NCBI RefSeq assembly: GCF_000832985.1
Contig: NZ_CP009920.1
Location: 620,001-684,000 of the forward strand
DNA from: Priestia megaterium NBRC 15308 = ATCC 14581
GTDB taxonomy: Bacteria; Bacillota; Bacilli; Bacillales; Bacillaceae_H
DNA length: 64,000 bases
Direction: 5' to 3'
The notes beneath the pieces were generated by a model, which had not been told where the DNA came from, did no database searches, and saw only the letters and a program-made list of their open reading frames with translations. This document shows positions 34,176 to 41,968 of the stretch, piece by piece. How positions within the stretch are numbered: the first letter of the stretch is position 1; each line of letters starts with the position of its first letter. The position numbers and the translations under genes are program-made.

Positions 34176-35416
34176 AGGTATTGAAAAAAGAAAAGCTGTT
34201 TGCTAATTCTTCTTATAAAAAATTATTTATTTCAAGCACTGCAGCAAGCTTCGGAGATTTATTTGATATGTTTGCGGTGATGACGCTTTTTACATACGTG
34301 TGGCACGCAAATTCCCTCTGGATTACGCTTATTCCTGTCGCGTACGCTTTACCTAGCATCCTGCTAAGTCAAGCAGCAGGAAATTTAGCGGACCGCTATG
34401 ATAAAGTACAGCTGATGTTTCTGTCTGAACTAGTCCGTCTTCTGTTCACATGTCTGTTATTTTTCACAAATGAACCGCTTTTGGCACTTGGGGTGCTGAT
34501 GCTGCGCTCTATGAGTTCTGTTATGAAAGTGCCCGCACAGCTCTCTTACGTTCGAGAAGTGGTCAAAGAAGATCAGCTGATGCAGGCCTCTACTTTACAA
34601 AACATTATGTTTCAAGTTGCCAAAGTTGTGGGGCCGTTTCTCGGAGCCGCCGCGCTGACGATTACAACGCCAAAAGCATGCATTTTAGTTAATGCCGCAG
34701 CTTGTATGATTTCTATTGGCGTGCTGTTTTCACTTAAAAAAGCAGGTAAAAACATTCAAGGGCAAGCTGCTCGTTCTTCCCATCAAGCGAAAGAAACGTA
34801 CTCAAACGGCTGGAAAATCGTTTTTCAGCACTCACTCCTTTTACGCGTCGTTATTTTGTTTCACCTTTCGTATTTTGTAGTGATGCTTGTTGACGCTCAA
34901 ATTAGCATCTTTCTACGAGATGTGCTGCCTCACCATCCGGAAATGCTCGGCTGGCTGCTTTCTGGAATCGGACTGGGGGCGCTAGCAACAGGAGTGTATC
35001 TTAATAGAAAAAAACAGGTTCACCATCCATTTAGACTGTTATCATTTGGACTGCTTCTATTTGGAGGGGCTTTATTTTTCATTAGCTGCTTTAATCCAGC
35101 CGTTATGTCACGCTATTTCATTTTGATTGCTGCACCTATTGGAGGAGCCGGAGTTGGGCTTAATTTACTGCTGTTTAACTATATCGTTCAAACATACAGC
35201 GACAAGGAACACCTCGGAAAAGTGTACGGATTCATCAACACCTTAACGAGTGCCGTTTTACTTACTGCTCCTCTTCTTGGAGGCATGCTCGTAAAGCTTG
35301 CAGGTGCTCAGACGACTTTTTTAGCGGCGGCAATCATCATCGTAAGCGTTGGATTTGTGAGTATGCTGATGCCTCTGCGTGATAAACAGGAAAGAAACGT
35401 TCAGATTGACGCATAA
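34172..35416 (+). CDS. MFS efflux transporter (DHA3/MefA-like)
   Basis: This 414-aa, 12-helix exporter has the motif A-like AGNLADRYDKVQL between helices 2 and 3 and the group signature FQVAKVVGPFLGA near helix 5, as in macrolide efflux MFS proteins (DHA3). Its start overlaps the MerR stop (ATGA), so both are coupled, and it is the probable output of that sensor. Substrate unknown. Confidence 0.87.
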   Translation: MKVLKKEKLFANSSYKKLFISSTAASFGDLFDMFAVMTLFTYVWHANSLWITLIPVAYALPSILLSQAAGNLADRYDKVQLMFLSELVRLLFTCLLFFTNEPLLALGVLMLRSMSSVMKVPAQLSYVREVVKEDQLMQASTLQNIMFQVAKVVGPFLGAAALTITTPKACILVNAAACMISIGVLFSLKKAGKNIQGQAARSSHQAKETYSNGWKIVFQHSLLLRVVILFHLSYFVVMLVDAQISIFLRDVLPHHPEMLGWLLSGIGLGALATGVYLNRKKQVHHPFRLLSFGLLLFGGALFFISCFNPAVMSRYFILIAAPIGGAGVGLNLLLFNYIVQTYSDKEHLGKVYGFINTLTSAVLLTAPLLGGMLVKLAGAQTTFLAAAIIIVSVGFVSMLMPLRDKQERNVQIDA

Positions 35417-35450
35417 AAAACAGCTTGAGGTTATACCTCAAGCTGTTTTT
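35415..35450 (+). terminator. Intrinsic terminator
   Basis: Stem ACAGCTTGAGGT/ACCTCAAGCTGT with loop TAT, flanked by A and T tracts, after the MFS stop. Confidence 0.9.
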
Positions 35451-35465
35451 ATAGACTCCTATTCA

Positions 35466-35768
35466 TCAACCAGCGGCTACATAAATCAAAGCAGCTAATA
35501 TGTTCGGTACTGCAATAGCTCCAAATCGTTTTGCATCTTCAACTCGGCTCACCTTGCGCGTCTTTTTGGATGAAAAGAATGTGCCTGTACTTCCTAGCAC
35601 GATACTGTCAATAAGGTATGCCAAAGCTAAAACCAGTGATACTGCTCCCATTGTGCCTGACACAAAATAGAGATAGCTCCACTTTTCTGTAAAAGCAGCA
35701 AGGGCAAGGGCAAGGGCAAGAACAATCCCTACCGTCACGATACCTGCTATAAATCCTTTTTTAATCAT
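35466..35768 (-). CDS. DUF5316-like three-span membrane protein
   Basis: A 100-aa protein with three hydrophobic helices (about residues 4-24, 29-56 and 80-98) and a basic loop (FFSSKKTRKVSRVEDAKRF). It looks like the Bacillus family DUF5316 and is clearly homologous to the gene at 36165, sharing the pattern SYLYFVSGTMG / QYIYYISGPLG. GAGGGA precedes the ATG at 35768. An extended -10 (TGGTAAAAT, minus strand, 35798-35806) lies 30 bp upstream. Function unknown. Confidence 0.72.
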   Translation of the reverse strand: MIKKGFIAGIVTVGIVLALALALAAFTEKWSYLYFVSGTMGAVSLVLALAYLIDSIVLGSTGTFFSSKKTRKVSRVEDAKRFGAIAVPNILAALIYVAAG

Positions 35769-35797
35769 TGCATCCCTCTTCCCTTCCTGCCCCTTAA

Positions 35798-35870
35798 ATT
35801 TTACCATATACTTCTTTTTTGTAAGATATCTTACATTTCATTCTACTATACTCGCACCTTATGGTAAAAT
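35798..35870. promoter_or_regulatory. Divergent extended -10 promoters
   Basis: TATGGTAAAAT occurs on the minus strand (35798-35808, serving the gene at 35466-35768) and ATGGTAAAAT on the plus strand (35861-35870, serving the gene at 35891). The same element recurs at 36119-36128 before the gene at 36165. All are TGnTAAAAT extended -10 elements without a good -35. Confidence 0.45.
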
Positions 35871-35890
35871 TAGTAAGAGAGGTGGTACAT

Positions 35891-36079
35891 ATGAAAAAAC
35901 GTCAAGGAATCACGCTGCTTTTATTTATACTCGGAGCAGCCTCTATTTCTTTTGGGATGGCTTTAAAAAATATCTTTCCTTATTCCCCTGCAACCGGGTG
36001 GATTTTAGGAACACTGCTTTTGTTAGGAAACTCGTTTTATACGAGAAGATACTTACATAGAAGGTCAATTAAGAAGTAA
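35891..36079 (+). CDS. Small two-span membrane protein
   Basis: A 62-aa protein with two transmembrane helices (GITLLLFILGAASISFGMAL and GWILGTLLLLGNSF) and a very basic tail (RRYLHRRSIKK), predicting C-in orientation. GAGAGGTGG precedes the ATG. It lies between two homologous membrane protein genes. Family not recognised. Confidence 0.65.
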   Translation: MKKRQGITLLLFILGAASISFGMALKNIFPYSPATGWILGTLLLLGNSFYTRRYLHRRSIKK

Positions 36080-36164
36080 ATTACGCCCTGAGCCGTATAT
36101 ACAAACCTTCATTCGGTTATGGTAAAATAGATAAGCAAAAACTGGATGTAAGGAGATTTTGAGT

Positions 36165-36446
36165 TTGAAAACAGGATTAATATCTGGCATTATATCTTTA
36201 ATTATTGTGATTATCATTTCTATTACAGCAGGCAACTGGCAGTATATTTACTATATTTCAGGCCCTCTTGGCATATTACTTACGGCAATTGCACTCGTAA
36301 CCTTACTGGACACATTTCGATTTGAAACGAGAGGACCTTACTTTACCCCGGTCCGGCAGCGAGAGGATACCGAATGGATGAAACGTTTTATTATTGCAGC
36401 TGTCCCTCATTTAGTTGCTTCATGTATTTGTATCTTATTTTTATAG
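36165..36446 (+). CDS. DUF5316-like three-span membrane protein
   Basis: A 93-aa paralogue of the gene at 35466-35768: three hydrophobic helices with the shared YIYYISGPLG turn and a charged loop (VRQREDTEWMKRF). TTG start at 36165, 9 nt after AGGAG; the in-frame TTG at 36159 is too close. Its extended -10 promoter matches those of the two upstream genes. Function unknown. Confidence 0.72.
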   Translation: MKTGLISGIISLIIVIIISITAGNWQYIYYISGPLGILLTAIALVTLLDTFRFETRGPYFTPVRQREDTEWMKRFIIAAVPHLVASCICILFL

Positions 36447-36452
36447 AAACCA

Positions 36453-36488
36453 AAAAGCCAATGAATGATCTTCATTGGCTTTTCTTTT
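36453..36488. terminator. Bidirectional intrinsic terminator
   Basis: 13-bp stem AAAAGCCAATGAA/TTCATTGGCTTTT, between the convergent membrane protein and sucrase genes. Confidence 0.85.
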
Positions 36489-36496
36489 TTATTATG

Positions 36497-37972
36497 TTAA
36501 ATACCGCGCGACATACCGTAATAATCAATACGGTAATCCACAGCCCCTTCTGCAAATACATTTACAGCTGATTTGGAATCTTTTTTCGGGAATACCCGGG
36601 AAGTGAAGACAATTTTGCCGCCGTTTATATAAATTTCGACGATGCTTTTGTCGACAAATACACGAACATCGACTTCATTTGACGCTGTCCATTTTTCAGA
36701 GCGAACCACACCGTATTCCGTTGCATATTGATGGTGGAATGAAGAACGGTCGAGTCGCACTTCTTGCTTTTCTGTATCAAACACGAGGCGAAGCTCTTCT
36801 TCTTTACTATTAAATAGCTCTAAACCAAACTGTTTGGCCCCTATCTCGCGGAACGTCATATTGATTTCATATGCATTGTTTGTTGCTTCATCAATGATCA
36901 CTTCTTCATTTTTTAGCGTTCCTCTAAAATGAACTGCTTGATCTCGAAGCTTATGTAACTCTTCTACAGGCTTTTGAACAAGTTCATTTCCTTCAAGCGA
37001 AAGCTCACGAGGAAGCGTTAAGGCATGGGCCCATCCGTATTCGTCTGACGGATAGTCAACGTCCGGGTTTCCAATCCATGCAAATAGCAAGCGACGTCCG
37101 CTTTCATCTTGGAACGTTTGCGGTGCATAAAAGTCAAACCCTTTATCAATTTCACGGTAATACTCCATTTCAAACGTTAAACTTTCCACATCAAATGTTC
37201 CCACCGCGTAAATTACATTGTAAATATTATAAAAATTGTGGCCATCCGCTTTGATTCCTTGCGGCGAAAAGACAAACACATCTTTTCCATCCAGTTTAAA
37301 GTAATCCGGGCACTCCCACATATAGCCAAAGTCAGGAAGTGATGTTTTAACTTCGCCTTTAAATGACCACTGAAGCGCATCGCTTGATTCATACACAATT
37401 AACGCGCCCGTTTCGTTTTCACGCTGAGCGCCTAGCAGCATATAATATGTATCATTTTCTTTCCATACTTTCGGATCACGCACATGTCCTGTATACCCAT
37501 CAGGGACGCCTTGTACCGCTGGATTATGCGTGTATTTTTCCACACTTCCATCCCTGTTTAGCATCGCGATACATTGATTAGCTGAACGTGAGCCGTCTTC
37601 GTATTTTACATTCCCCGTATAAAACAGCAGCCCTTGACCATCTTTTTCAATCGCGCCGCCTGAGTATGCGCCGTGCGATTCATATTCTTCCGTTGGCGTT
37701 AACGCAACCGGAAGGCGTTCCCACGTTACTAAATCCGTAGATTTCACATGAGCCCAGTGCTTCATTCCATGCATCGCACCGTACGGATACCACTGATAAA
37801 ACACATGATATTCACCGTTTAATTGAATCAATCCGTTTGGATCATTCATCAGCCCGTACTGTGGATGAATATGATAAATCGGCTGCCAGGTGTCTTTGAT
37901 TGCTTTGTCTTTTAATGCTTCTAACTCTCCAGATTTTGCTTCTAAAATCGTTCTGTACTTCGATTCAGCCAT
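36497..37972 (-). CDS. sacA: Sucrose-6-phosphate hydrolase (GH32)
   Basis: This 491-aa enzyme hydrolyses sucrose-6-phosphate (or sucrose/fructans) in the cytoplasm; there is no signal peptide. The five-blade propeller motifs of GH32 are complete: YGLMNDPNG with nucleophile Asp44, LLFYTGN, HVRDPK and WECPD with the acid/base Glu near residue 220. The C-terminal beta-sandwich follows (VFVDKSIVEIYINGG). GGAGGGA precedes the ATG. No PTS transporter or SacT/LacI-type regulator is adjacent, so it is an isolated copy. Confidence 0.93.
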   Translation of the reverse strand: MAESKYRTILEAKSGELEALKDKAIKDTWQPIYHIHPQYGLMNDPNGLIQLNGEYHVFYQWYPYGAMHGMKHWAHVKSTDLVTWERLPVALTPTEEYESHGAYSGGAIEKDGQGLLFYTGNVKYEDGSRSANQCIAMLNRDGSVEKYTHNPAVQGVPDGYTGHVRDPKVWKENDTYYMLLGAQRENETGALIVYESSDALQWSFKGEVKTSLPDFGYMWECPDYFKLDGKDVFVFSPQGIKADGHNFYNIYNVIYAVGTFDVESLTFEMEYYREIDKGFDFYAPQTFQDESGRRLLFAWIGNPDVDYPSDEYGWAHALTLPRELSLEGNELVQKPVEELHKLRDQAVHFRGTLKNEEVIIDEATNNAYEINMTFREIGAKQFGLELFNSKEEELRLVFDTEKQEVRLDRSSFHHQYATEYGVVRSEKWTASNEVDVRVFVDKSIVEIYINGGKIVFTSRVFPKKDSKSAVNVFAEGAVDYRIDYYGMSRGI

Positions 37973-38299
37973 TTCTTCAATCCCTCCAGCATCTAAAAAA
38001 AGAGAACGTATTCTCCTTGCCCTCTATGATATAAAATTTTAAGTGAAAATGCTACCAAAGAACGAATGTTGTCGTTTTCTTGTGTCGGATTTTATAGATA
38101 AGTTTTTTTCTGTTTTTATAGCAGAAAAGAAGGTTTTTCTGTCAGGTGGTTGAATACTATATACAATCAAATTTCACCAGCCTGTACGAGCGTCCGACGG
38201 CACTTGCACATTTTTTTAGCGAATCATTTGCGTTTTACAGGAAGTATTCAACAAAATGGTAAACCCTTCATATTACATATTATAAAAGGAGGAAATGTC
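37973..38299. other. Intergenic region between sacA and the YtxH gene
   Basis: About 330 bp. A sequence at 38044-38057 (TGAAAATGCTACCA) resembles a catabolite-responsive element with two mismatches. No gene seen; a frame running in from 38150 lacks a start signal. Confidence 0.4.
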
Positions 38300-38773
38300 A
38301 TGACAAAAGAAAACGTAAAAGAAACAGTGGGTAAAGAAACAAAAGGTGGAAGCAAAGAGTTATTAGTCGGCACGTTAGTAGGCAGCGTAGTCGGTGTCAC
38401 AACAGCTTTACTAGTAGCGCCAAAGTCAGGAAAAGAGCTGCGTGCTTCTATTCAAGACGGAGCGAATCAAGCACTTGCTAAAACAGGTCAAGTGAAAGAA
38501 ACGGTATATGCAAAAGGCCAAGACCTCAAACAGCGCACGGCCCGCCTTTCACAAAAAGTCTCCGAACAATCTTCGCAAGTTGTCAACAAAGTGAAATCTC
38601 TGCGCACTGCTAAAGAACAGCCGCTTGCAGAAACGGCTGCAGCAGAAGAGCTTGAAACGACAGAAATCGTTCAAGATCCTGTTCTTGAAGCTGAAGCGGT
38701 GCAAGAAGAATTAAATACAATTACGCAAGAAGTAAGTGATTTAGAACAATCTGTCGATGAAACAAGACGTTAA
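38300..38773 (+). CDS. YtxH domain protein
   Basis: A 157-aa protein with a charged N-terminus, one hydrophobic Gly/Val-rich segment (LLVGTLVGSVVGVTTALLVA, about residues 22-41) and the YtxH signature APKSGKELR, followed by an amphipathic, LEA-like helical region and an acidic tail. YtxH proteins are general-stress membrane-associated proteins of unknown mechanism. AAAGGAGG lies 7 nt upstream of the ATG. No certain sigma-B promoter was found. Confidence 0.82.
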   Translation: MTKENVKETVGKETKGGSKELLVGTLVGSVVGVTTALLVAPKSGKELRASIQDGANQALAKTGQVKETVYAKGQDLKQRTARLSQKVSEQSSQVVNKVKSLRTAKEQPLAETAAAEELETTEIVQDPVLEAEAVQEELNTITQEVSDLEQSVDETRR

Positions 38774-38777
38774 TAAC

Positions 38778-38806
38778 AAGCTGTAGAGATATCTCTACAG
38801 CTTTTA
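38778..38806 (+). terminator. Palindromic terminator
   Basis: 26-bp perfect palindrome (AAGCTGTAGAGAT and its complement) followed by TTTATG. Confidence 0.8.
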
Positions 38807-38816
38807 TGTATATTCG

Positions 38817-39155
38817 CTACCCTTCCTTCCACCCTTCAAAAAAATAGCCTGCGTACGGACACAGCTCTGATTCCGGCAGTTCTTCATAACGCTGTCCGCT
38901 GTAATACTTCGCCAGCACAATCTTAGGCTTAAAAGCCGCTACCCCTTCACTGTCTTCTTTCCCCGCTCCGCTTTCTCTCATCAAACAAAAAATATCCATT
39001 CCCGCAAACTCTCCGTACCCTTGATAGCACGACTCATAATAAACTTTACCAGGTGTCACCAAATAGCACTCCCGCTGCCACGACGGCTGTTTACTGTAGA
39101 CACTCGCAATACTTATTCCACTCACTGCACACTTCCAGCTGCAAATTCCAACCAT
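38817..39155 (-). CDS. Cys-rich hypothetical protein
   Basis: A 112-aa protein from an ATG with TTGGAGG 6 nt upstream. It contains six cysteines and motifs such as VYYESCYQGYGEFAGMDIF and YEELPESELCPYAGYFFEG that look conserved rather than random. No signal peptide or membrane helix. I do not recognise the family. A longer in-frame start at 39188 lacks a ribosome binding site. Confidence 0.6.
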   Translation of the reverse strand: MVGICSWKCAVSGISIASVYSKQPSWQRECYLVTPGKVYYESCYQGYGEFAGMDIFCLMRESGAGKEDSEGVAAFKPKIVLAKYYSGQRYEELPESELCPYAGYFFEGWKEG

Positions 39156-39313
39156 ACAACGCCTCCAACGACTTGATAGTCTATTCATCTACAACTTTTG
39201 ATGAAATCAAACATCTGTTGACATGTACAAAATTTTATCCTCCACCAAAAACCTATACTACCAGATATCCCGTCCCCTTGACTTCACCCCAAAAGTGTTA
39301 CATCGATAGAAAT

Positions 39314-39358
39314 AAAAAAGGTCTGATAAATCGACCATTTCTGGTGATTATCAGACCT
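39314..39358 (-). terminator. Terminator overlapping the end of the 86-aa gene
   Basis: 11-bp stem AGGTCTGATAA/TTATCAGACCT followed on the minus strand by TTTTTTATTT. Confidence 0.75.
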
Positions 39359-39611
39359 CAAGTTTTTCTGCATTCGAGCGGCTTATTTGCTGTTCAAGCG
39401 ATTTAGCCAGTAGTACGATTTCATGATCTACATATTTTGTTTTGATTTCTTCGATTTCCATTAATGTTTTAGAAAAGCTTTCTGCATTATTTCCCTGTCT
39501 GTGCTGCACATCTTTAAAGAAATCCAGCAATGCCTCGTTAGACTGCGTTGGACGGCTAAAATCAATCGTGTACATTTTGTACCCCAGTGTTAAATTTGTT
39601 GTAGTTGTCAT
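39351..39611 (-). CDS. Hypothetical helical protein
   Basis: An 86-aa protein, Thr-rich at the start, then mostly helical with charged residues (LMEIEEIKTKYVDHEIVLL). GGGGGA lies 7 nt upstream of the ATG at 39611. No membrane helix or known motif. The stop codon lies near its terminator stem. Function unknown. Confidence 0.6.
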   Translation of the reverse strand: MTTTTNLTLGYKMYTIDFSRPTQSNEALLDFFKDVQHRQGNNAESFSKTLMEIEEIKTKYVDHEIVLLAKSLEQQISRSNAEKLEV

Positions 39612-39722
39612 AATTATTTCCCCCATTCTTCCTATAGTGATATATCTTCTATTCTTTACCCTTTAATTCCTTCTTTTTAACCTAAATTAATTATTTTTTT
39701 CAAAAAAACTTCCCATTATAAG

Positions 39723-39749
39723 AAAAAACATCCTTATAACAAGGATGTT
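39723..39749 (-). terminator. Intrinsic terminator
   Basis: 9-bp stem AACATCCTT/AAGGATGTT followed on the minus strand by TTTTTTC. Confidence 0.8.
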
Positions 39750-40356
39750 AGAGTATTCTTCCCTTCGGTACAATTCCAGATGCAAAGTCATCTTTGAACT
39801 TAAAGCTAGCAGAATTGTTTTCCGTTAGAAAATGTATTTCCCATTTAAAGACCGGATATTCGGGCTTGTACATTTCGACTTTCTGATCGGGATTTTCTTC
39901 TAATCTTGCAATTACTCGTTTGAATCCTTCATATGCAATCCACCAATCGCTTCTAGTTTCATCGGTAATAAAACAAATAGAACCGTCAATTAAATGAAGG
40001 TTTTGCTTGATATCATCAGCATTTGTAAAATACGCATTTCCAAACGTTTGAAGACAATGATCGCAATAACCTGCTTTGCCTCCATCTTTATAAATCCAGT
40101 GCGCGATTGGCTCACTGCAGTCTTTACACGTATTCGTCACTTCTTGGAGAAATGTTTTTCCGCTCCACTGTTCCTTTTCATCTTCAAAAACGGTCCATAC
40201 TAAATAACTTTCCGTTTGCTCTGAAATAAAAAGGCGAAACGGCTCGTCTCGATGCCAAAAGTGAATATTTTGTTCATCTGATTCTTCAAAGTCAATGACA
40301 AAATTATCTCGTTCTAATATATGTCGAATAACATTGGTTAAAAAGGTAACATCCAT
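39748..40356 (-). CDS. Hypothetical protein with zinc ribbon
   Basis: A 202-aa soluble acidic protein. The central segment has two Cys pairs, CKDC and CDHC, separated by about 20 residues, which predicts a zinc ribbon. The flanking regions are rich in Trp, Phe and acidic residues. No relatives recognised. AGGTCC lies upstream of the ATG. Monocistronic, with a strong terminator. Confidence 0.65.
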   Translation of the reverse strand: MDVTFLTNVIRHILERDNFVIDFEESDEQNIHFWHRDEPFRLFISEQTESYLVWTVFEDEKEQWSGKTFLQEVTNTCKDCSEPIAHWIYKDGGKAGYCDHCLQTFGNAYFTNADDIKQNLHLIDGSICFITDETRSDWWIAYEGFKRVIARLEENPDQKVEMYKPEYPVFKWEIHFLTENNSASFKFKDDFASGIVPKGRIL

Positions 40357-40530
40357 ATAAGGACCTCCCGTACTAAACGTGACTTCTAGTAAAAATAGCG
40401 TTTATGAGTTAAAACATATCATGCGTGCTGAAATAACGTCAACGATTACCTCTTGCTTTCTCCGAAAACTGGAAAAGAAATGGTCAAACGCGTTATAATG
40501 GTAGTCATGTTGAAACGGAAAGGAGATTTT

Positions 40531-40896
40531 ATGAAGTTTACCGTTCAATCAACTGCACTTTTTCTTCTCTTTTTTATTTGTTTAAGCGGCTGTTCTGATA
40601 ACGCCGAGCAGTCAAAAAAGCCGGCCGGCTATTTAGTTCAAGGGCGCATTTTAGAAGTGAAACGGGATGAAATTCTTATTGCAAACGTCATTCCGCGAGA
40701 TACTGCGCTTGACTATACAACAAAAGAAATACTTGGTTCTAGCGATGTACAGCCTATTTATGTAAAAGTTTCGGATGATCAAACATACAAAAAAGGACAG
40801 CTCGTTAAAGCATGGCTCAAAAAAGACAAAAGCGTTCAGTATTCCGTTCCGGCAAAAGGCGAAGCTGTTGAAGTCAACATTTTAAAACAGCCGTAG
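40531..40896 (+). CDS. Lipoprotein, DUF3221 (YobA-like)
   Basis: This 121-aa precursor carries a lipoprotein signal (LLFFICLSGC, with the lipidated Cys near residue 22) and a small beta-barrel domain (GRILEVKRDEILIANV, then KGQLVKAWLKKD) as in the YobA/DUF3221 family of Bacillus. It would be anchored outside the cytoplasmic membrane. AAAGGAG lies 5 nt upstream of the ATG at 40531; the longer in-frame start at 40453 is unlikely because it would mask the signal peptide. Confidence 0.82.
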   Translation: MKFTVQSTALFLLFFICLSGCSDNAEQSKKPAGYLVQGRILEVKRDEILIANVIPRDTALDYTTKEILGSSDVQPIYVKVSDDQTYKKGQLVKAWLKKDKSVQYSVPAKGEAVEVNILKQP

Positions 40897-40923
40897 AAAA
40901 GCTCCTGTTACGGGAGCTTTCTT
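40897..40923. terminator. Bidirectional terminator
   Basis: Stem AAAAGCTCC/GGGAGCTTT between two convergent genes; the patatin stop codon is within it. Confidence 0.8.
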
Positions 40924-41840
40924 CTTGTCAGCTGCCGTCCGGTCCGATTCATTTTATGCTGTTCAAAATCCCACTTTTCTAAAAAGCGCTTTGCTGATAT
41001 ATAACCAGATTCATATAAAAATTCAATTTCTTCTTCCTTTAAGGCAAAATCCGTTGCCGTAATCACCCCCGTTGGAATTTGCACCGTTCGTTCTTTTGTC
41101 TCCGCGTTCAAATACCGCAAATCATGAGCTTGCAGCATCGTGGTAAACATACTTTTAAATAGATGAACTGGCGTCGGAATAATAGCGGCTGTATCAATTT
41201 CTTCTTTTACAAATCGAAAACCAAACGTCGGGAAACGCGGATGCTCCGTATCAAACAGCCAAATTGGAAAATTGCTTAAAAGCGCTCCATCGACAATGTA
41301 TGACCTCTTGAACCCTTTGGATTTCCAGATGACGGGACGAAAGAAAAAAGGAATGGACGCACTCATCATCACGGCTTGTGAAATCTTCATATCGCTTGGC
41401 TGCATTCCATATCGCGGCAAGTCGTCAGGCAGCACAAGCATCTGTCCGTTCGAAATGTCTGAGGCAATAATTTTCAGCTTATCTGCCGGCAAATCCGCAA
41501 ACGTTTCGATTCCTTTTTCACGCAGCAGACCATACACCCATTTTTCCAAATAATCATTTTTATAAAAGCCTAAATGAACCATCAGTTCAATCAAGTTTCC
41601 AATCAGAGGAATTCGGTTAATGATCGTTTTCCCGCGAAACTTAGCATAGTCCATGTTTTGAAGCTCTCTGCGAATTTCACCGCTTTTATAGCCGCTCGCT
41701 AAAAGTGCCGCAATTAACGCTCCCGCTGACGTACCTGCTAGACGCTGCCATTCTACATTGCTTTCTTCCATCGCTTCAATCGCACCCGTGAATGCAATTC
41801 CTCGAACGCCTCCCCCTTCAAATACAGCATCTGCTTTCAC
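40908..41840 (-). CDS. Patatin-like phospholipase
   Basis: This 310-aa protein has the patatin Ser-Asp dyad: oxyanion loop EGGGVRGIAFTGA, nucleophile Ser38 in the elbow GTSAG and catalytic Asp in YIVDGALLSNF near residue 185. Between them lies the amphipathic SASIPFFFRPV segment typical of the YlbK/RssA group. Expected substrate is a membrane phospholipid or other lipid ester. No signal peptide, so cytoplasmic. Monocistronic. Confidence 0.88.
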   Translation of the reverse strand: MKADAVFEGGGVRGIAFTGAIEAMEESNVEWQRLAGTSAGALIAALLASGYKSGEIRRELQNMDYAKFRGKTIINRIPLIGNLIELMVHLGFYKNDYLEKWVYGLLREKGIETFADLPADKLKIIASDISNGQMLVLPDDLPRYGMQPSDMKISQAVMMSASIPFFFRPVIWKSKGFKRSYIVDGALLSNFPIWLFDTEHPRFPTFGFRFVKEEIDTAAIIPTPVHLFKSMFTTMLQAHDLRYLNAETKERTVQIPTGVITATDFALKEEEIEFLYESGYISAKRFLEKWDFEQHKMNRTGRQLTRRKLP

Positions 41841-41930
41841 ATTTTTCCCTCCAATACAACTCTCTACTTTTTATATACCCTTTTTTTATATTCAGGGTTT
41901 CATTACTCCATACCTTTTATTTTCCCAACA

Positions 41931-41968
41931 AAAAAAGACTGTTTCTTTGATCGAAACAGTCTTTTCTT
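41931..41968. terminator. Bidirectional terminator
   Basis: 13-bp stem AAAAGACTGTTTC/GAAACAGTCTTTT; it ends the ABC transporter operon on the minus strand. Confidence 0.85.

Noticed and set aside
38044-38057. Catabolite-responsive element upstream of sacA
   Set aside because: Two mismatches including the central CG; too weak for a claim.
38150-38299. N-terminal extension of the YtxH gene
   Set aside because: The ATG at 38300 has AAAGGAGG at ideal spacing; the extension has no start signal and would hide the hydrophobic segment.
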